Source of the DNA: Microbacterium atlanticum | Lineage (GTDB): Bacteria; Actinomycetota; Actinomycetes; Actinomycetales; Microbacteriaceae | DNA: 64,000 bases | NCBI RefSeq assembly: GCF_015277815.1 | Contig: NZ_CP063813.1 | Span: 992,001-1,056,000, forward strand | Direction: 5' to 3' | Shown here: positions 27,692 to 36,705 of the stretch, piece after piece | How the letters are laid out: every line of letters begins with the position of its first letter | How positions within the stretch are numbered: position 1 is the first letter of the stretch | Notes under the pieces: generated by a model | What the model was told of the DNA's origin: nothing | Databases searched by the model: none | Seen by the model: the letters and a program-made list of their open reading frames with translations, nothing else | Translations under genes and position numbers: made by a program

Positions 27692-29692
27692 ATGCTCAAG
27701 CAGCTCATCGCACGCGGCGCGCGCTCTGCCGCACGGATCGTCGAGCGCGCCGCCGGCGCGCTCGCCGAGAGCGCGGTGCTGCTGCGCCTCGGCCCGCGAC
27801 GCTACGCGCAGCACCGCCAGACCGTCGTGGCCGCGGGCTCCGGGCCGGGTGCCACCTACGCGCAGGGCGTCACGACCACCCTGACTCCCGCGCGCGCCGC
27901 CGCGTGGCACCGCTTGAACTGGAAGCATGTGGTGGTCGTGGTCTACGGGACGCCCGTCGACGATGTGCGGGCGTGGCTGCGGCGGGGGCACGGACTGCTC
28001 CGCGCCCACTTCCTGCTGACCCCCGAGATCGCCGCTCACGCGGGCGAGATCCCCGTGAACGCCTACACCGTCGCCGCCGGGACCGGTGACGCGCCGGCGA
28101 TCGACTTGGCCGAGATCCACGACTGGATGCATCGCGAGCGACGTCGCTGGGACCTCGTGCTCATCGACGCCTCCCAGCCCCTGCCGCCCGTCGAGACGAT
28201 CGTCCAGCTGCAGCACGCGGCCTACGAATACCACCATGACCAGGAGATCGGATTCGTCACGCCGGCGTACGCAGCGAACGGCTCGGTCGCGGCGGGATAT
28301 CAGATCGACCGTCGCACCGGCGCCGTCGCGCCGTCGCTCCCCGGAGAGCGCGACTACGGACAGAGCCGCATTCCCCGCTATGTGCTGACGGCCGCCGCGC
28401 ACGGGCTGTACGCGACCTCCACGGCGATCGATCGGGTCGACATCGCGCGCCGGCACCTCGCCGGGCTCGATCTCGACGCCCAGGTCGGCCGGCTTGTGCG
28501 CCACGGCTGGGCGGGGAACTTCCGCACCCTGTGCTTCAGCACCACCGTCATGCCGGTGCGGACCCTGCCGCAGCTGAAGCTCGAAGGAGAGCAGCGCCGG
28601 TGGCTTCTCGAGCGGCAGACGACGACGGATGCCGGGACGCGCCGTGTCATCTTCGTGCTCAATGCGACCTCGATCAGCGGCGGCATCCGCATCGTGTTCG
28701 AATTGGCCAACGGTCTGGCGGACCGGGGGTTCGAGGTCGAGATCTGGTCGCTGCAGGACGCGCCGACCTGGTTCGACCTCCGGGTCCCGGTGGCGATGTT
28801 CCGCAACTACGAGGACCTCCTCCTCTCGCTGCGCAATGAGGACGCCGTGAAGGTGGCGACGTGGTGGGAGACCGCGGAGGTGGTCTGGCTCGCCACGGTG
28901 AGCCACGGCATCCCGGTCTATCTCGTGCAGGAGTTCGAGACCTGGTTCTACCCAGACGACCCCGTCGCGCAGGCGGCGGTCGTCGCGAGCTACCGCAGGG
29001 AGCACCTGGCGCTCACGGAGGCGACGTATCAGCGCGAGGAGCTCGCGGAGGTGGGTCTGCAGACGACGCTCATCCCCAACGGCTACGACCCGGACGTGTT
29101 CCACGAGATCCCGGGCTGGCAGCGCGACGAGCGCACGGTGCTGGCCCTCGGGCGATCGTTCTTCCAGAAGAACTTCGCCATGACCGAGCGCGCGTGGCGC
29201 CGTCTCGGCGAGGATCGCCCCACGCTGCTGCTGTTCGGGAGCGAGCCCGACATCGTGACCGACCCGCGGGTGGACTATCGACTGCTCCCGCGTGATGCGC
29301 AGGTGAACGAGCTCTACAACACCGCGACGCTGTTCGTGCAGACGTCGCGCCACGAGGGTTTCTGCCTGCCGATCCTCGAGGCGATGGCCGCCGGCTGTCC
29401 CGTGATCACCACCGACTCGCACGGCAACCGCGACTTCTGCCGGGACGGCGAGAACTGCGTCGTGGTACCACAGGACGACGACGCCGCCCTCGCGGCGGCG
29501 ATCACCCGCCTTCTGGACGACCCCGCGGAACGTGAGCGGCTCAGCCGCGCCGGGCTGGCGACGGCGGCGCAATACCGTTGGCCGGACGTCCTGAACTCCG
29601 TCGCCGACTTCTACGGCCGCGTCGCCGGCGCCGGCTCAGCGGGCGTGCCGCTGACGGAGCGCGCGGACGAGCGCCCCGAGACGCCGGCGTAG
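27692..29692 (+). CDS. Large two-domain glycosyltransferase (C-terminal GT4)
   Basis: A 666-residue protein starting at ATG 27692 (strong GGGGGG ribosome site). The N-terminal 310 residues look like a degenerate GT-A/GT2 domain (KHVVVVVYGTPVDDVRAWLRRG... WDLVLIDASQPLPPVETIVQL). Residues 320-650 are a GT4 GT-B domain: VIFVLNATSISGGIRIVFELANGLADRG, NGYDPDVFHEI, ALGRSFFQKNF and the E-x7-E motif EGFCLPILEAMAAGCPVITT. The GT4 half appears catalytically complete. Its end overlaps the convergent gene by 57 bp. It is likely one of the polymer-building enzymes of the rhamnose-rich glycan. The donor is not determinable. Confidence 0.8.
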   Translation: MLKQLIARGARSAARIVERAAGALAESAVLLRLGPRRYAQHRQTVVAAGSGPGATYAQGVTTTLTPARAAAWHRLNWKHVVVVVYGTPVDDVRAWLRRGHGLLRAHFLLTPEIAAHAGEIPVNAYTVAAGTGDAPAIDLAEIHDWMHRERRRWDLVLIDASQPLPPVETIVQLQHAAYEYHHDQEIGFVTPAYAANGSVAAGYQIDRRTGAVAPSLPGERDYGQSRIPRYVLTAAAHGLYATSTAIDRVDIARRHLAGLDLDAQVGRLVRHGWAGNFRTLCFSTTVMPVRTLPQLKLEGEQRRWLLERQTTTDAGTRRVIFVLNATSISGGIRIVFELANGLADRGFEVEIWSLQDAPTWFDLRVPVAMFRNYEDLLLSLRNEDAVKVATWWETAEVVWLATVSHGIPVYLVQEFETWFYPDDPVAQAAVVASYRREHLALTEATYQREELAEVGLQTTLIPNGYDPDVFHEIPGWQRDERTVLALGRSFFQKNFAMTERAWRRLGEDRPTLLLFGSEPDIVTDPRVDYRLLPRDAQVNELYNTATLFVQTSRHEGFCLPILEAMAAGCPVITTDSHGNRDFCRDGENCVVVPQDDDAALAAAITRLLDDPAERERLSRAGLATAAQYRWPDVLNSVADFYGRVAGAGSAGVPLTERADERPETPA

Positions 29693-31051
29693 AGCGCGGT
29701 AGACCGCACCGAGGGGCGAGCGGGATGCGGCGGCGCGGGCCCTCGCGAGGCGGCCGGGCGCCGTCGGCACCGGCTCCGGGTGCTCCCGCGCGGGCACGTC
29801 GCGCGGCAGCAGCCTGGTCTCCCAGTCCGCGACGACGGACCGCAGGTCGGACGTCGTCGCCGACCAGCGCCAGTCGTCGCGGATCGCCGCCACGTGGCCG
29901 CGGACCTGCTCGCGCCGACGCCGATCGGAGAGGTCCCGGATCGCGTCGACCGTGCCGGCGACATCGCCGTAGCCGACGACGTCGCCGAGGTCGCCGGCGC
30001 GGATGTACTCCGAGAACCAGTCGCCCTCGGTCACGATGCTCGGCAGAGTGGCCCAGAAGTGGTCGAGGACCCGCGTGCGGAAGGCGTAGCGGGTCTCGAA
30101 CGACTCCTTGTGCGCGCAGATCGCGACGTCCGCGTCGAGCAGGTAGGCGGCGCGCTCGGCCGCCGGCACCCACCCTTCGATGAAGTGCACGCCCGCGCCC
30201 AGCACACCCAGCTCCCGGGCGACCTCCTCCGCCCGCTCGACCGTCTTCGGCTTGCCGATGAGGGAGTTCGGATGCGTCGTCCCGTAGAAGACGAGGTGCA
30301 CGTCGGGGCGCTCACGGCGGAGCTCGGCGACGGCGCGGATCGGCGTCTCGGCGTCGAACCAGTCCCAGATCCCGCCGGCCCACAGGAGCACCAGGTCGTC
30401 CTCGCCGATGCCGAGCTCGCCGCGAATGGCTCGCCGGTCGGCGTGCGGCTCGCCGTCCTCCATGCCGAACGGCACGAGCCCGATCAGGTCGGACGTGTGG
30501 CGACCGCGCAGATCGCTCGGCAGCAACCCGCCGGCAGACATCATGTACCCCACCCAGAAGTCGCGCTGCCGTTCGTTGGAGGTCACGAAGTAGCTGCCGG
30601 CGCGCATGCAGAAGCGGAAGAAGGACAGCACGTCGCTGAAGACGTCGTCCATCTGCGGCTGAGTGTCGAAGCCGCCGATCCGCTCGGCCCCGATGGCCTC
30701 GGCGGGAAGGGCGTTGTAGAGGTCGAACACGAACCGGCATCCGGCCGCGGCGCCCTGACGGACGACCTCGTCGTCGATGAGCTGACAGAAGGCGACGTCG
30801 TGCGCGCTCACGAGGGCGACGAGCTCGTCGCGGCCGCGGAACTCGCGGACGGCGAACCCGCGACCGGCGAGGCTCTCGGTCTCGCTCCCCTCGATCCCGA
30901 CGGCGAGCGTGACGTCGGCGACCTGCGTCAGCTGCGTCGCGATCTCGACGAATCGGATGCCGGGGCCGGCCATGCGGGCGCCCACCACGTCGGCGGTGAC
31001 GACCACGACGCGGGGCCGGCGCGGGGAGGCGGGGGGAGGAGTCGTTAGCAT
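29636..31051 (-). CDS. Glycosyltransferase, GT4-like (GT-B)
   Basis: A 471-residue protein. The N-lobe opens with RVVVVTADVVGARMAGPGIRFVEIATQLTQVADVTLAV, and the C-lobe has VLLWAGGIWDWFDAETPIRAVAELRRERPDVHLVFYGTTHP, then HKESFETRYAFRTRVLDHFWATLPSIVTEGD. That arrangement is found in a GT4 subgroup near actinobacterial capsule genes, with E-x(7)-like residues ESFETRYAFR. The C-terminal 60 residues are Arg-rich. It is transcribed against the preceding gene and shares 57 coding bases with it. A TACGGA box lies 6 nt before the ATG. The donor is unknown. Confidence 0.78.
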   Translation of the reverse strand: MLTTPPPASPRRPRVVVVTADVVGARMAGPGIRFVEIATQLTQVADVTLAVGIEGSETESLAGRGFAVREFRGRDELVALVSAHDVAFCQLIDDEVVRQGAAAGCRFVFDLYNALPAEAIGAERIGGFDTQPQMDDVFSDVLSFFRFCMRAGSYFVTSNERQRDFWVGYMMSAGGLLPSDLRGRHTSDLIGLVPFGMEDGEPHADRRAIRGELGIGEDDLVLLWAGGIWDWFDAETPIRAVAELRRERPDVHLVFYGTTHPNSLIGKPKTVERAEEVARELGVLGAGVHFIEGWVPAAERAAYLLDADVAICAHKESFETRYAFRTRVLDHFWATLPSIVTEGDWFSEYIRAGDLGDVVGYGDVAGTVDAIRDLSDRRRREQVRGHVAAIRDDWRWSATTSDLRSVVADWETRLLPRDVPAREHPEPVPTAPGRLARARAAASRSPLGAVYRALRRRLGALVRALRQRHAR

Positions 31052-31057
31052 GGGGTT

Positions 31058-31063
31058 TCCGTA
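31058..31063 (-). promoter_or_regulatory. Possible -10 box TACGGA
   Basis: Minus-strand TACGGA with a 6-nt gap to the ATG at 31051. The last base departs from TANNNT. Confidence 0.35.
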
Positions 31064-31084
31064 TTCGTCGAGTGGAACGCGTTC

Positions 31085-32890
31085 ATGTCAGACATCCCCG
31101 CGCGCATCGCTCGCCGCGCGATCCGAAAGCTGCCCGATCCCGTCGTGGCCCGAATCCGCTCGGCCAGGACGGAGCGATCCTATGGTCTCAACACCCGGGG
31201 GATCACCGCGAACCCCGAGATGGTGGCGTGGTTCGCCGCCCACGCACGGCCGGTGAGCATCGTCATACCGAGCTACAACGATGTTCCGCTGCTCACGGCG
31301 GCGCTCGCCAGCATCGAGGAGACCTGCCGCGGAGCCGAGTACGAGGTCATCATCGTCGACGACTTCATCGACCCGCAGGTCTCCGAGCAGCTGAAGCAGC
31401 TCGAGAGCGACAGGGTCACGGTGGTGCTCAAGGACCGCCGTCTTGGCTTCGCAGGGACGGTCAACGTCGGCATGCAGCTCGCCCGGCACGACATCATCCT
31501 GCTCAACAGCGACATCGTCGCCAAGCCCGGCTGGCTCGAGGCCCTGCAGTACTCCGCGTACGCGCTGGACCCGGCCATCGGCATGGTCAGCCCGAAGCTG
31601 GTCTACCCCGACGGCCGCATACAGTACGCGGGGACGTACTACGCACGCCTCCTGGCCCCGCAGTGGTTCGGGCACCTCCACGTCGGGTCGCCGGCCACCA
31701 AGCCGACCGCCAACGTCGCAGGCTACAACCGGTCGATCTCCGGTGCCTGCGTCTACATCACCCGGGAGGCGTTCGACCGGGTCGGACTGCTCGACGACGA
31801 GTTCTGGCTGGGGTTCGAAGACGTCGACTACGGCTTGCGGGCGTGGGGGCGCGGCATCCGCTGCTTCTATCAGCCTGCGGCGATGCTGGTCCATCACGAG
31901 TCGGCGTCCCGAGGCTACAGCCAGGGTCAGCGCGAGCTGGCCTCGATGCGGCGGTTCTGGCGGCGGTGGGAGGACGAGTTCCTCGCGCGCCGCCGCGGCG
32001 CCGACGCGCCGGTGGATCTTGTCGTGGGGCCGGCCTCCGACGCCCCGTGGCGCCGCTACGTCGAGGCGCTGGCGGCGGCGCTCGCCGCCGACGGACGCGT
32101 CGTCGCCGTGCGGGAGGCGGATGGGCCCGGGCCGGACGACGCGCTCGTCGCGGAACTGGGGGAGCGCCGCGGGATCGCCGTGGCGTGCGACGAGGGCGCC
32201 GCGGAAACGGTCTGGCTCGCCTCGACGGCCGGCTCCCTCCCGGTGTATCTGCTGCCTGCGGTCGAGAGCATCCGGCACCCCCACGACGTCGAGACGCAGT
32301 CCCGGATCATCGCCGGCTACCGCCCCGAGTTCGACTACATCGCCCCCAACCGGTGGACCGCCGCGCAGCTGCAGGCCGAGGCCGCGTGGGAGACAAGGCG
32401 CCGGATCCCGCCCGCGCTCGAGCCCGACCCGCTGCCGGAGGCTGCCGACGACGTCGTTGTGACGATCGGGGCCGGCCCGGCGGAGCGCCGCGTGGCAGAG
32501 GCGGCGGCGGCCGGCCCGGGCGCACGCGCCGTCCATCTGGAGTCCGGGGCCTCACCGGTGGAGGTCGCGGCGTTGAAGCCCCGCGCGGTGGTGGACCTCG
32601 TCGAGCACCAGTCCAGCCTCGAGCCGTTCGCCCTCATGTCCTGCGGCGCCGTCTACCTCGCCCCCGTCGACGGCCGGCTCGCACACGAGGTGCTCGACGG
32701 CTACAACGCGCTGCTCTTCTCGCGCGGTGACCTCGACCAGCTGCGTCGCTCGCTGGACGACGCGCTCGGCGATGACGCCGTGTGGACGGAGATCCGTCAC
32801 AACGGGCACGCCTCGGCGACCCGTGCTGCCGGCGCGGCGGCCAGGGCATTCGCCGACGCGCTCCTGGACTTCTCGCAGTCGCCGATCTGA
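31085..32890 (+). CDS. Glycosyltransferase family 2 fused to a partial GT-B-like domain
   Basis: A 601-residue protein. Residues about 55-300 form a GT2 domain of the rhamnosyltransferase type ([79 protein letters not shown]). Residues 315-600 resemble a reduced GT4 domain ([54 protein letters not shown]...). The comparable stretch in the 27692 protein is VWLATVSHGIPVYLVQEFETWFYPDD, so the two share a module. The catalytic E-x7-E of the GT4 part is not evident. It starts 33 bp from the divergent neighbour and leads the rightward cluster through rfbA and RgpF. Confidence 0.8.
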   Translation: MSDIPARIARRAIRKLPDPVVARIRSARTERSYGLNTRGITANPEMVAWFAAHARPVSIVIPSYNDVPLLTAALASIEETCRGAEYEVIIVDDFIDPQVSEQLKQLESDRVTVVLKDRRLGFAGTVNVGMQLARHDIILLNSDIVAKPGWLEALQYSAYALDPAIGMVSPKLVYPDGRIQYAGTYYARLLAPQWFGHLHVGSPATKPTANVAGYNRSISGACVYITREAFDRVGLLDDEFWLGFEDVDYGLRAWGRGIRCFYQPAAMLVHHESASRGYSQGQRELASMRRFWRRWEDEFLARRRGADAPVDLVVGPASDAPWRRYVEALAAALAADGRVVAVREADGPGPDDALVAELGERRGIAVACDEGAAETVWLASTAGSLPVYLLPAVESIRHPHDVETQSRIIAGYRPEFDYIAPNRWTAAQLQAEAAWETRRRIPPALEPDPLPEAADDVVVTIGAGPAERRVAEAAAAGPGARAVHLESGASPVEVAALKPRAVVDLVEHQSSLEPFALMSCGAVYLAPVDGRLAHEVLDGYNALLFSRGDLDQLRRSLDDALGDDAVWTEIRHNGHASATRAAGAAARAFADALLDFSQSPI

Positions 32891-32921
32891 CCGTCCGCCG
32901 TCGCCCGGTTTGAGCGGGATC

Positions 32922-32938
32922 GTCGCATCAGCGACACT
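32922..32938 (+). promoter_or_regulatory. -10 box GACACT of rfbA overlapped by a small inverted repeat
   Basis: GACACT (32933-32938) lies 7 nt before the ATG at 32946. GTCGC-ATCA-GCGAC (32922-32935) is a 5-bp palindrome overlapping its left edge, a possible operator. Confidence 0.4.
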
Positions 32939-32945
32939 TGACGTC

Positions 32946-33818
32946 ATGCGTGGCATCATTCTGGCCGGCGGCACGGGTTCGCGGCTGCATCCGATCACCC
33001 TCGGCATCTCCAAGCAGCTCGTCCCCGTCTACGACAAGCCGATGATCTACTATCCGCTGTCGACCCTGCTCCTCGCGGGGATCCAAGACATCCTCATCAT
33101 CACGACGCCGCAGGATGCCGACCAGTTCCAGCGTCTCCTCGGCGACGGTGAGCGGTTCGGCATCTCGCTGACGTACAAGACGCAGCCCTCGCCCGACGGG
33201 CTGGCGCAGGCCTTCGTCCTCGGCGAGGACCACATCGGGTCCGACTCGGCCGCGCTCGTGCTGGGTGACAACATCTTCTACGGCCAGGGGATGGGCACCC
33301 GCCTCCGCCAGTACACCGACCTCGACGGCGGCGTCGTGTTCGGCTACTGGGTCGACGACCCGACGGCGTACGGCGTCGTGGAGTTCGACGCCGACGGCAA
33401 GGTGGTGTCGCTGGAGGAGAAGCCCGCGCAGCCCAAGAGCAACTACGCCGTCCCCGGACTCTACTTCTACGACAACGACGTCGTGGAGATCGCGAAGAAC
33501 CTGAAGCCGTCGCCGCGCGGCGAGCTGGAGATCACCGATGTGAACCTGGAGTACCTGCGGCGCGGCGCGCTCCAGGTCGAGCTCCTGCCCCGCGGGACGG
33601 CGTGGCTCGATACCGGGACCTTCGACTCGCTGGCCGAGGCGACCGACTTCATCCGCACCGTCGAGAAGCGGCAGGGACTGTCGATCGGCTGCCCGGAGGA
33701 AGTCGCCTGGCGCATGGGATTCCTCACCGACGACGAGCTCCGCCGCCGCGCCGAGCCTCTGGTCAAGAGCGGCTACGGCTCGTATCTGCTCAAGGCGCTC
33801 GAGCAGCGGCTGCGCTGA
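32946..33818 (+). CDS. rfbA: Glucose-1-phosphate thymidylyltransferase
   Basis: First committed step to dTDP-L-rhamnose: glucose-1-phosphate + dTTP to dTDP-glucose. The 290-residue protein has the nucleotidyltransferase signature [13 protein letters not shown] (about 6-18), [45 protein letters not shown] and the allosteric-type tail. Length is standard. RgpF starts 3 nt after its stop (GTG 33822), so the two are co-expressed. The three rhamnose genes are thus split, rfbA here and rfbB/rmlCD on the other strand, suggesting separate control of the first step. Confidence 0.97.
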   Translation: MRGIILAGGTGSRLHPITLGISKQLVPVYDKPMIYYPLSTLLLAGIQDILIITTPQDADQFQRLLGDGERFGISLTYKTQPSPDGLAQAFVLGEDHIGSDSAALVLGDNIFYGQGMGTRLRQYTDLDGGVVFGYWVDDPTAYGVVEFDADGKVVSLEEKPAQPKSNYAVPGLYFYDNDVVEIAKNLKPSPRGELEITDVNLEYLRRGALQVELLPRGTAWLDTGTFDSLAEATDFIRTVEKRQGLSIGCPEEVAWRMGFLTDDELRRRAEPLVKSGYGSYLLKALEQRLR

Positions 33819-33821
33819 CCC

Positions 33822-35735
33822 GTGGTCGCCGACGGATCCGCCGTCCCGCCCGCCCTCGCCTTCCCGCCCGACGGACGACGCCTGGTCGTCTATGTCGTCT
33901 GGGATCGCCGCGGGGGAGTGGACGACTACATCCCGTATGCGCTGCAGGGCATGCGCGACGACGCCGCGCACATCCTCGTCGTGGTCAACGGGTCGCTCTC
34001 GGCAGAAGGGCGGGCCAAGCTCGAGCCGGTCGCCGACGACATCCTCGTCCGGTCGAACGAGGGCTTCGACATCTGGGCGCACAAGGCCGCGCTGGAGCGC
34101 CTCGGTGACGCGGTCGCGGAGTACGACGAGATCATCTTCACCAACGACACATGGTTCGGCCCTGTCCGTCCCTACGCGCCGGTGCTGCAGCGGATGGCCG
34201 AGCGGCCGACGCACTTCTGGGGCATGACGGACCACGCCCGCGAGGAGCCGAATCCGTTCACGGGCAAGGGCGTCCTCCACTACCACCTCCAGTCGTTCTG
34301 GGTGGCGGTGCGGCGCAGCATGTTCCTCTCGGACGCGTGGCGCGACTACTGGCGCGACCTTCCCGAGATGCCGACGTACTTCGACGCGGTGCTCGCGCAT
34401 GAGGCGGTGTTCACCCACTACTTCGCCACGCGGGGCTTCTCGCACGACGTGGCCTTCCCGTCGGCGGAGTATCCGACCGACCACCCGGCGCTGTTCAATC
34501 CCGACCTGCTGCTGGCGGACGGATGCCCGGTGATCAAGCGCCGGCCGTTCTTCCACTACCCGCCGTTCCTGGATCGCCACGCGGTCATCGGCCGTGAGCT
34601 GGTCGCCCGGCTCGAGGGGTACGGCTATCCCATGCCGCTGTTCTGGCAGAACCTCGCGCGCAACGTCGAGCCGAAAGTGCTGAACGCGGATGCCGGGATG
34701 CTCGAGGTCCTCCCCGGCGTCGATCTCTCGTACGACCCCGCGCAGCCGCTGCGCACCGTCGCGATCCTCCACATCTTCTACGTGGAGATGACAGGGGAGA
34801 TGCTCGACCGGGTGGACACGCTCCCTGGTCCCTACGACCTCGTGGTCACCACCACGGACACCGACCGGGCGGACCGGATCCGCTCGATCATCTCGGAGCA
34901 CGGGGCGCCGCGGGGGTCGATCGAGGTCCGCGTCGTCGACTCCAACGACGGCCGTGACCAGAGCGCCTTCCTGGTCGGCTGTCGGGACGTGGTCGTCGAC
35001 GGCGGTTACGACCTGGTGGTGAAGCTGCATTCGAAGAAGACGCCGCAGGACGGCTTCAACATCGGTCGGCACTTCAAGGAGCAGCAGTTCCGCAACCTGC
35101 TGGACAGCCCCGGCCACACCGCCAACCTCGTCGCGCTCTTCCAGCGGGAGCCGGGCCTCGGTCTGGTCTACCCGCCGATGATCCACATCGGCTACCCCAC
35201 GCTCGGGCGCGCCTGGTGGGCGAACAAGGACGGTGTGGCAGCGCTGTGCGATCGACTCGGCATCCGCGTCCCGCTGGACGACGTCTCGCCGCTCGCGCCG
35301 TACGGCTCGATGTTCATCGGCCGGCCCGAGGCGCTGCGGCTCCTCCTGACGGAGCCGTGGTCGTACGAGCAGTTCGGGGGCAGCGAGACGTACGCGGACG
35401 GCGGGCTCGCCCATGTGCTGGAGCGCATGCCGTCGTACGCCGCGGGGGAGCTCGGCTACCACACCCGGACCGTGGCCACGCCCGAGTACATGTCGATCAG
35501 CCACACCGCCCTCGAGTACAAGCTGGATCAGCTGACCGCGACGCTCCCGGGCGACACGGTCGATGCCATCCACTACCTGCGCGGCGCCGGCAATGTCGGC
35601 GACGGCCGGCTCATCGACTTCGCGCGGATGTGGTTCCGCCTCCACCATCCCGGCACGGGAGCGGCGCTCCGACGCGTCGTGGGGCGCGAGGCCGTGCTCG
35701 GCAAGGCGCTGCGACGGATTCCTCGCCGCCGCTGA
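33822..35735 (+). CDS. RgpF-family rhamnan synthesis protein
   Basis: A 637-residue protein of the rhamnan synthesis F family, implicated in polyrhamnose wall-polysaccharide assembly (named after streptococcal RgpF). Domain markers are RRLVVYVVWDRRGGVDDYIPYALQGMR near the N-terminus and VRSNEGFDIWAHKAALERLG... YDEIIFTNDTWFGPV. In the second half are AILHIFYVEMTGEMLDRV, VVDSNDGRDQSAFLVGC, YDLVVKLHSKKTPQ, MFIGRPEALRLLL and GGSETYADGGLAHVLERM. The repeat-like halves are normal for the family. GTG start at 33822, directly behind rfbA, which supplies its donor. The ABC exporter genes follow, so the product is probably a rhamnose-containing polymer exported by that transporter. Confidence 0.88.
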   Translation: MVADGSAVPPALAFPPDGRRLVVYVVWDRRGGVDDYIPYALQGMRDDAAHILVVVNGSLSAEGRAKLEPVADDILVRSNEGFDIWAHKAALERLGDAVAEYDEIIFTNDTWFGPVRPYAPVLQRMAERPTHFWGMTDHAREEPNPFTGKGVLHYHLQSFWVAVRRSMFLSDAWRDYWRDLPEMPTYFDAVLAHEAVFTHYFATRGFSHDVAFPSAEYPTDHPALFNPDLLLADGCPVIKRRPFFHYPPFLDRHAVIGRELVARLEGYGYPMPLFWQNLARNVEPKVLNADAGMLEVLPGVDLSYDPAQPLRTVAILHIFYVEMTGEMLDRVDTLPGPYDLVVTTTDTDRADRIRSIISEHGAPRGSIEVRVVDSNDGRDQSAFLVGCRDVVVDGGYDLVVKLHSKKTPQDGFNIGRHFKEQQFRNLLDSPGHTANLVALFQREPGLGLVYPPMIHIGYPTLGRAWWANKDGVAALCDRLGIRVPLDDVSPLAPYGSMFIGRPEALRLLLTEPWSYEQFGGSETYADGGLAHVLERMPSYAAGELGYHTRTVATPEYMSISHTALEYKLDQLTATLPGDTVDAIHYLRGAGNVGDGRLIDFARMWFRLHHPGTGAALRRVVGREAVLGKALRRIPRRR

Positions 35736-35764
35736 GCAGGGCGGTTGCTCAGGAACCCGGGCGG

Positions 35765-35770
35765 TAGGAT
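35765..35770 (+). promoter_or_regulatory. -10 box TAGGAT of the first ABC exporter
   Basis: TAGGAT, 7 nt, then the ATG at 35778. Confidence 0.55.
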
Positions 35771-35777
35771 CTTCAGG

Positions 35778-36701
35778 ATGTCCACTTCGCCCGAATCGAG
35801 CGCAGCCGCGCGCTTCGCGCGTATCGACGCACTCCCCATGCGCTCCGTCGGCGCACCGGCAGGTCTCAAGCCCCGCGAGCTGTGGGGCTCGGTGGGGTCG
35901 ATCCTGTCGCATCGCGAGATGCTGGACCTGCTGATCCGCCGCGACCTGAAGGCCCGCTACAAGGACTCCACCCTCGGGTTCTTCTGGTCGCTTGCGCGGC
36001 CGCTGATGCAGCTGGGCATCTACTTCGTCGTCGTCGGCCAGTTCCTGGCGGCGGCTCGCGGCATCCCGGACTTCGCTGTCTACATCTTCGCCGGGCTGAC
36101 CGCGATGGGGCTGTTCACCGAGATCGTGATCGGCGCGACCGGCTCGATCCTCGGCAACGCCGGTCTGGTGAAGAAGGTCTTCGTCCCGCGAGAGGTGTTT
36201 CCGCTCGCGAGCGTGGGTTCGGCCCTGTTCAACTTCCTGATCCAGCTGGCCCTGCTCATCGCCGCCACCATCCTGGTCGGCAAGCCGCCGCTGCACCCCG
36301 AGTTCTTCTACTTCTTCCCCGCCCTCGCGGTCATCGTGGTCTACGGCACCGCCCTGGGTCTGCTGTTCAGCGCGGTCAACGTCTACCTGCGCGACGTGCA
36401 GTACCTTGTGGAGCTCGGGACGATGCTGCTGTTCTGGGCCAGTCCCATCGTGTACTCGTGGCAGATGGTCAGCGACCAGCTGAAGAACGCCCCGATCCTG
36501 CTGGACATCTACACCAACAACCCGCTGACGCTCGCCGTGATCGGGTTCCAGAAGGCGTTCTGGGTCGCCGGCGAGGACGTCCCGCAGCCGTCGGATCTGC
36601 TGCTGCGCCTGGTCGTCGCCCTCCTGATCGGGCTCGTGCTGCTGTTCGTGAGCCACCGCGTCTTCCTGCGTCTGCAGGGCAACTTCGCCCAGGAGCTGTG
36701 A
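35778..36701 (+). CDS. wzm: Polysaccharide ABC exporter permease (Wzm type)
   Basis: Integral membrane half of an O-antigen/teichoic-acid-type ABC exporter of the ABC2 class. The 307-residue protein has six predicted helices. A cytoplasmic N-terminal helix with LIRRDLKARYKDSTLGFFWSLARPLMQL is the family hallmark, and VYLRDVQYLVELGTMLLFWASPIVYSW lies near the C-terminus. The start is chosen at ATG 35778, just after a TAGGAT box. The ATPase gene begins 4 nt after its stop. It should translocate undecaprenyl-linked polymer made in the cytosol, most simply the rhamnose polymer of the RgpF gene upstream. Confidence 0.92.
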   Translation: MSTSPESSAAARFARIDALPMRSVGAPAGLKPRELWGSVGSILSHREMLDLLIRRDLKARYKDSTLGFFWSLARPLMQLGIYFVVVGQFLAAARGIPDFAVYIFAGLTAMGLFTEIVIGATGSILGNAGLVKKVFVPREVFPLASVGSALFNFLIQLALLIAATILVGKPPLHPEFFYFFPALAVIVVYGTALGLLFSAVNVYLRDVQYLVELGTMLLFWASPIVYSWQMVSDQLKNAPILLDIYTNNPLTLAVIGFQKAFWVAGEDVPQPSDLLLRLVVALLIGLVLLFVSHRVFLRLQGNFAQEL

Positions 36702-36705
36702 GATC

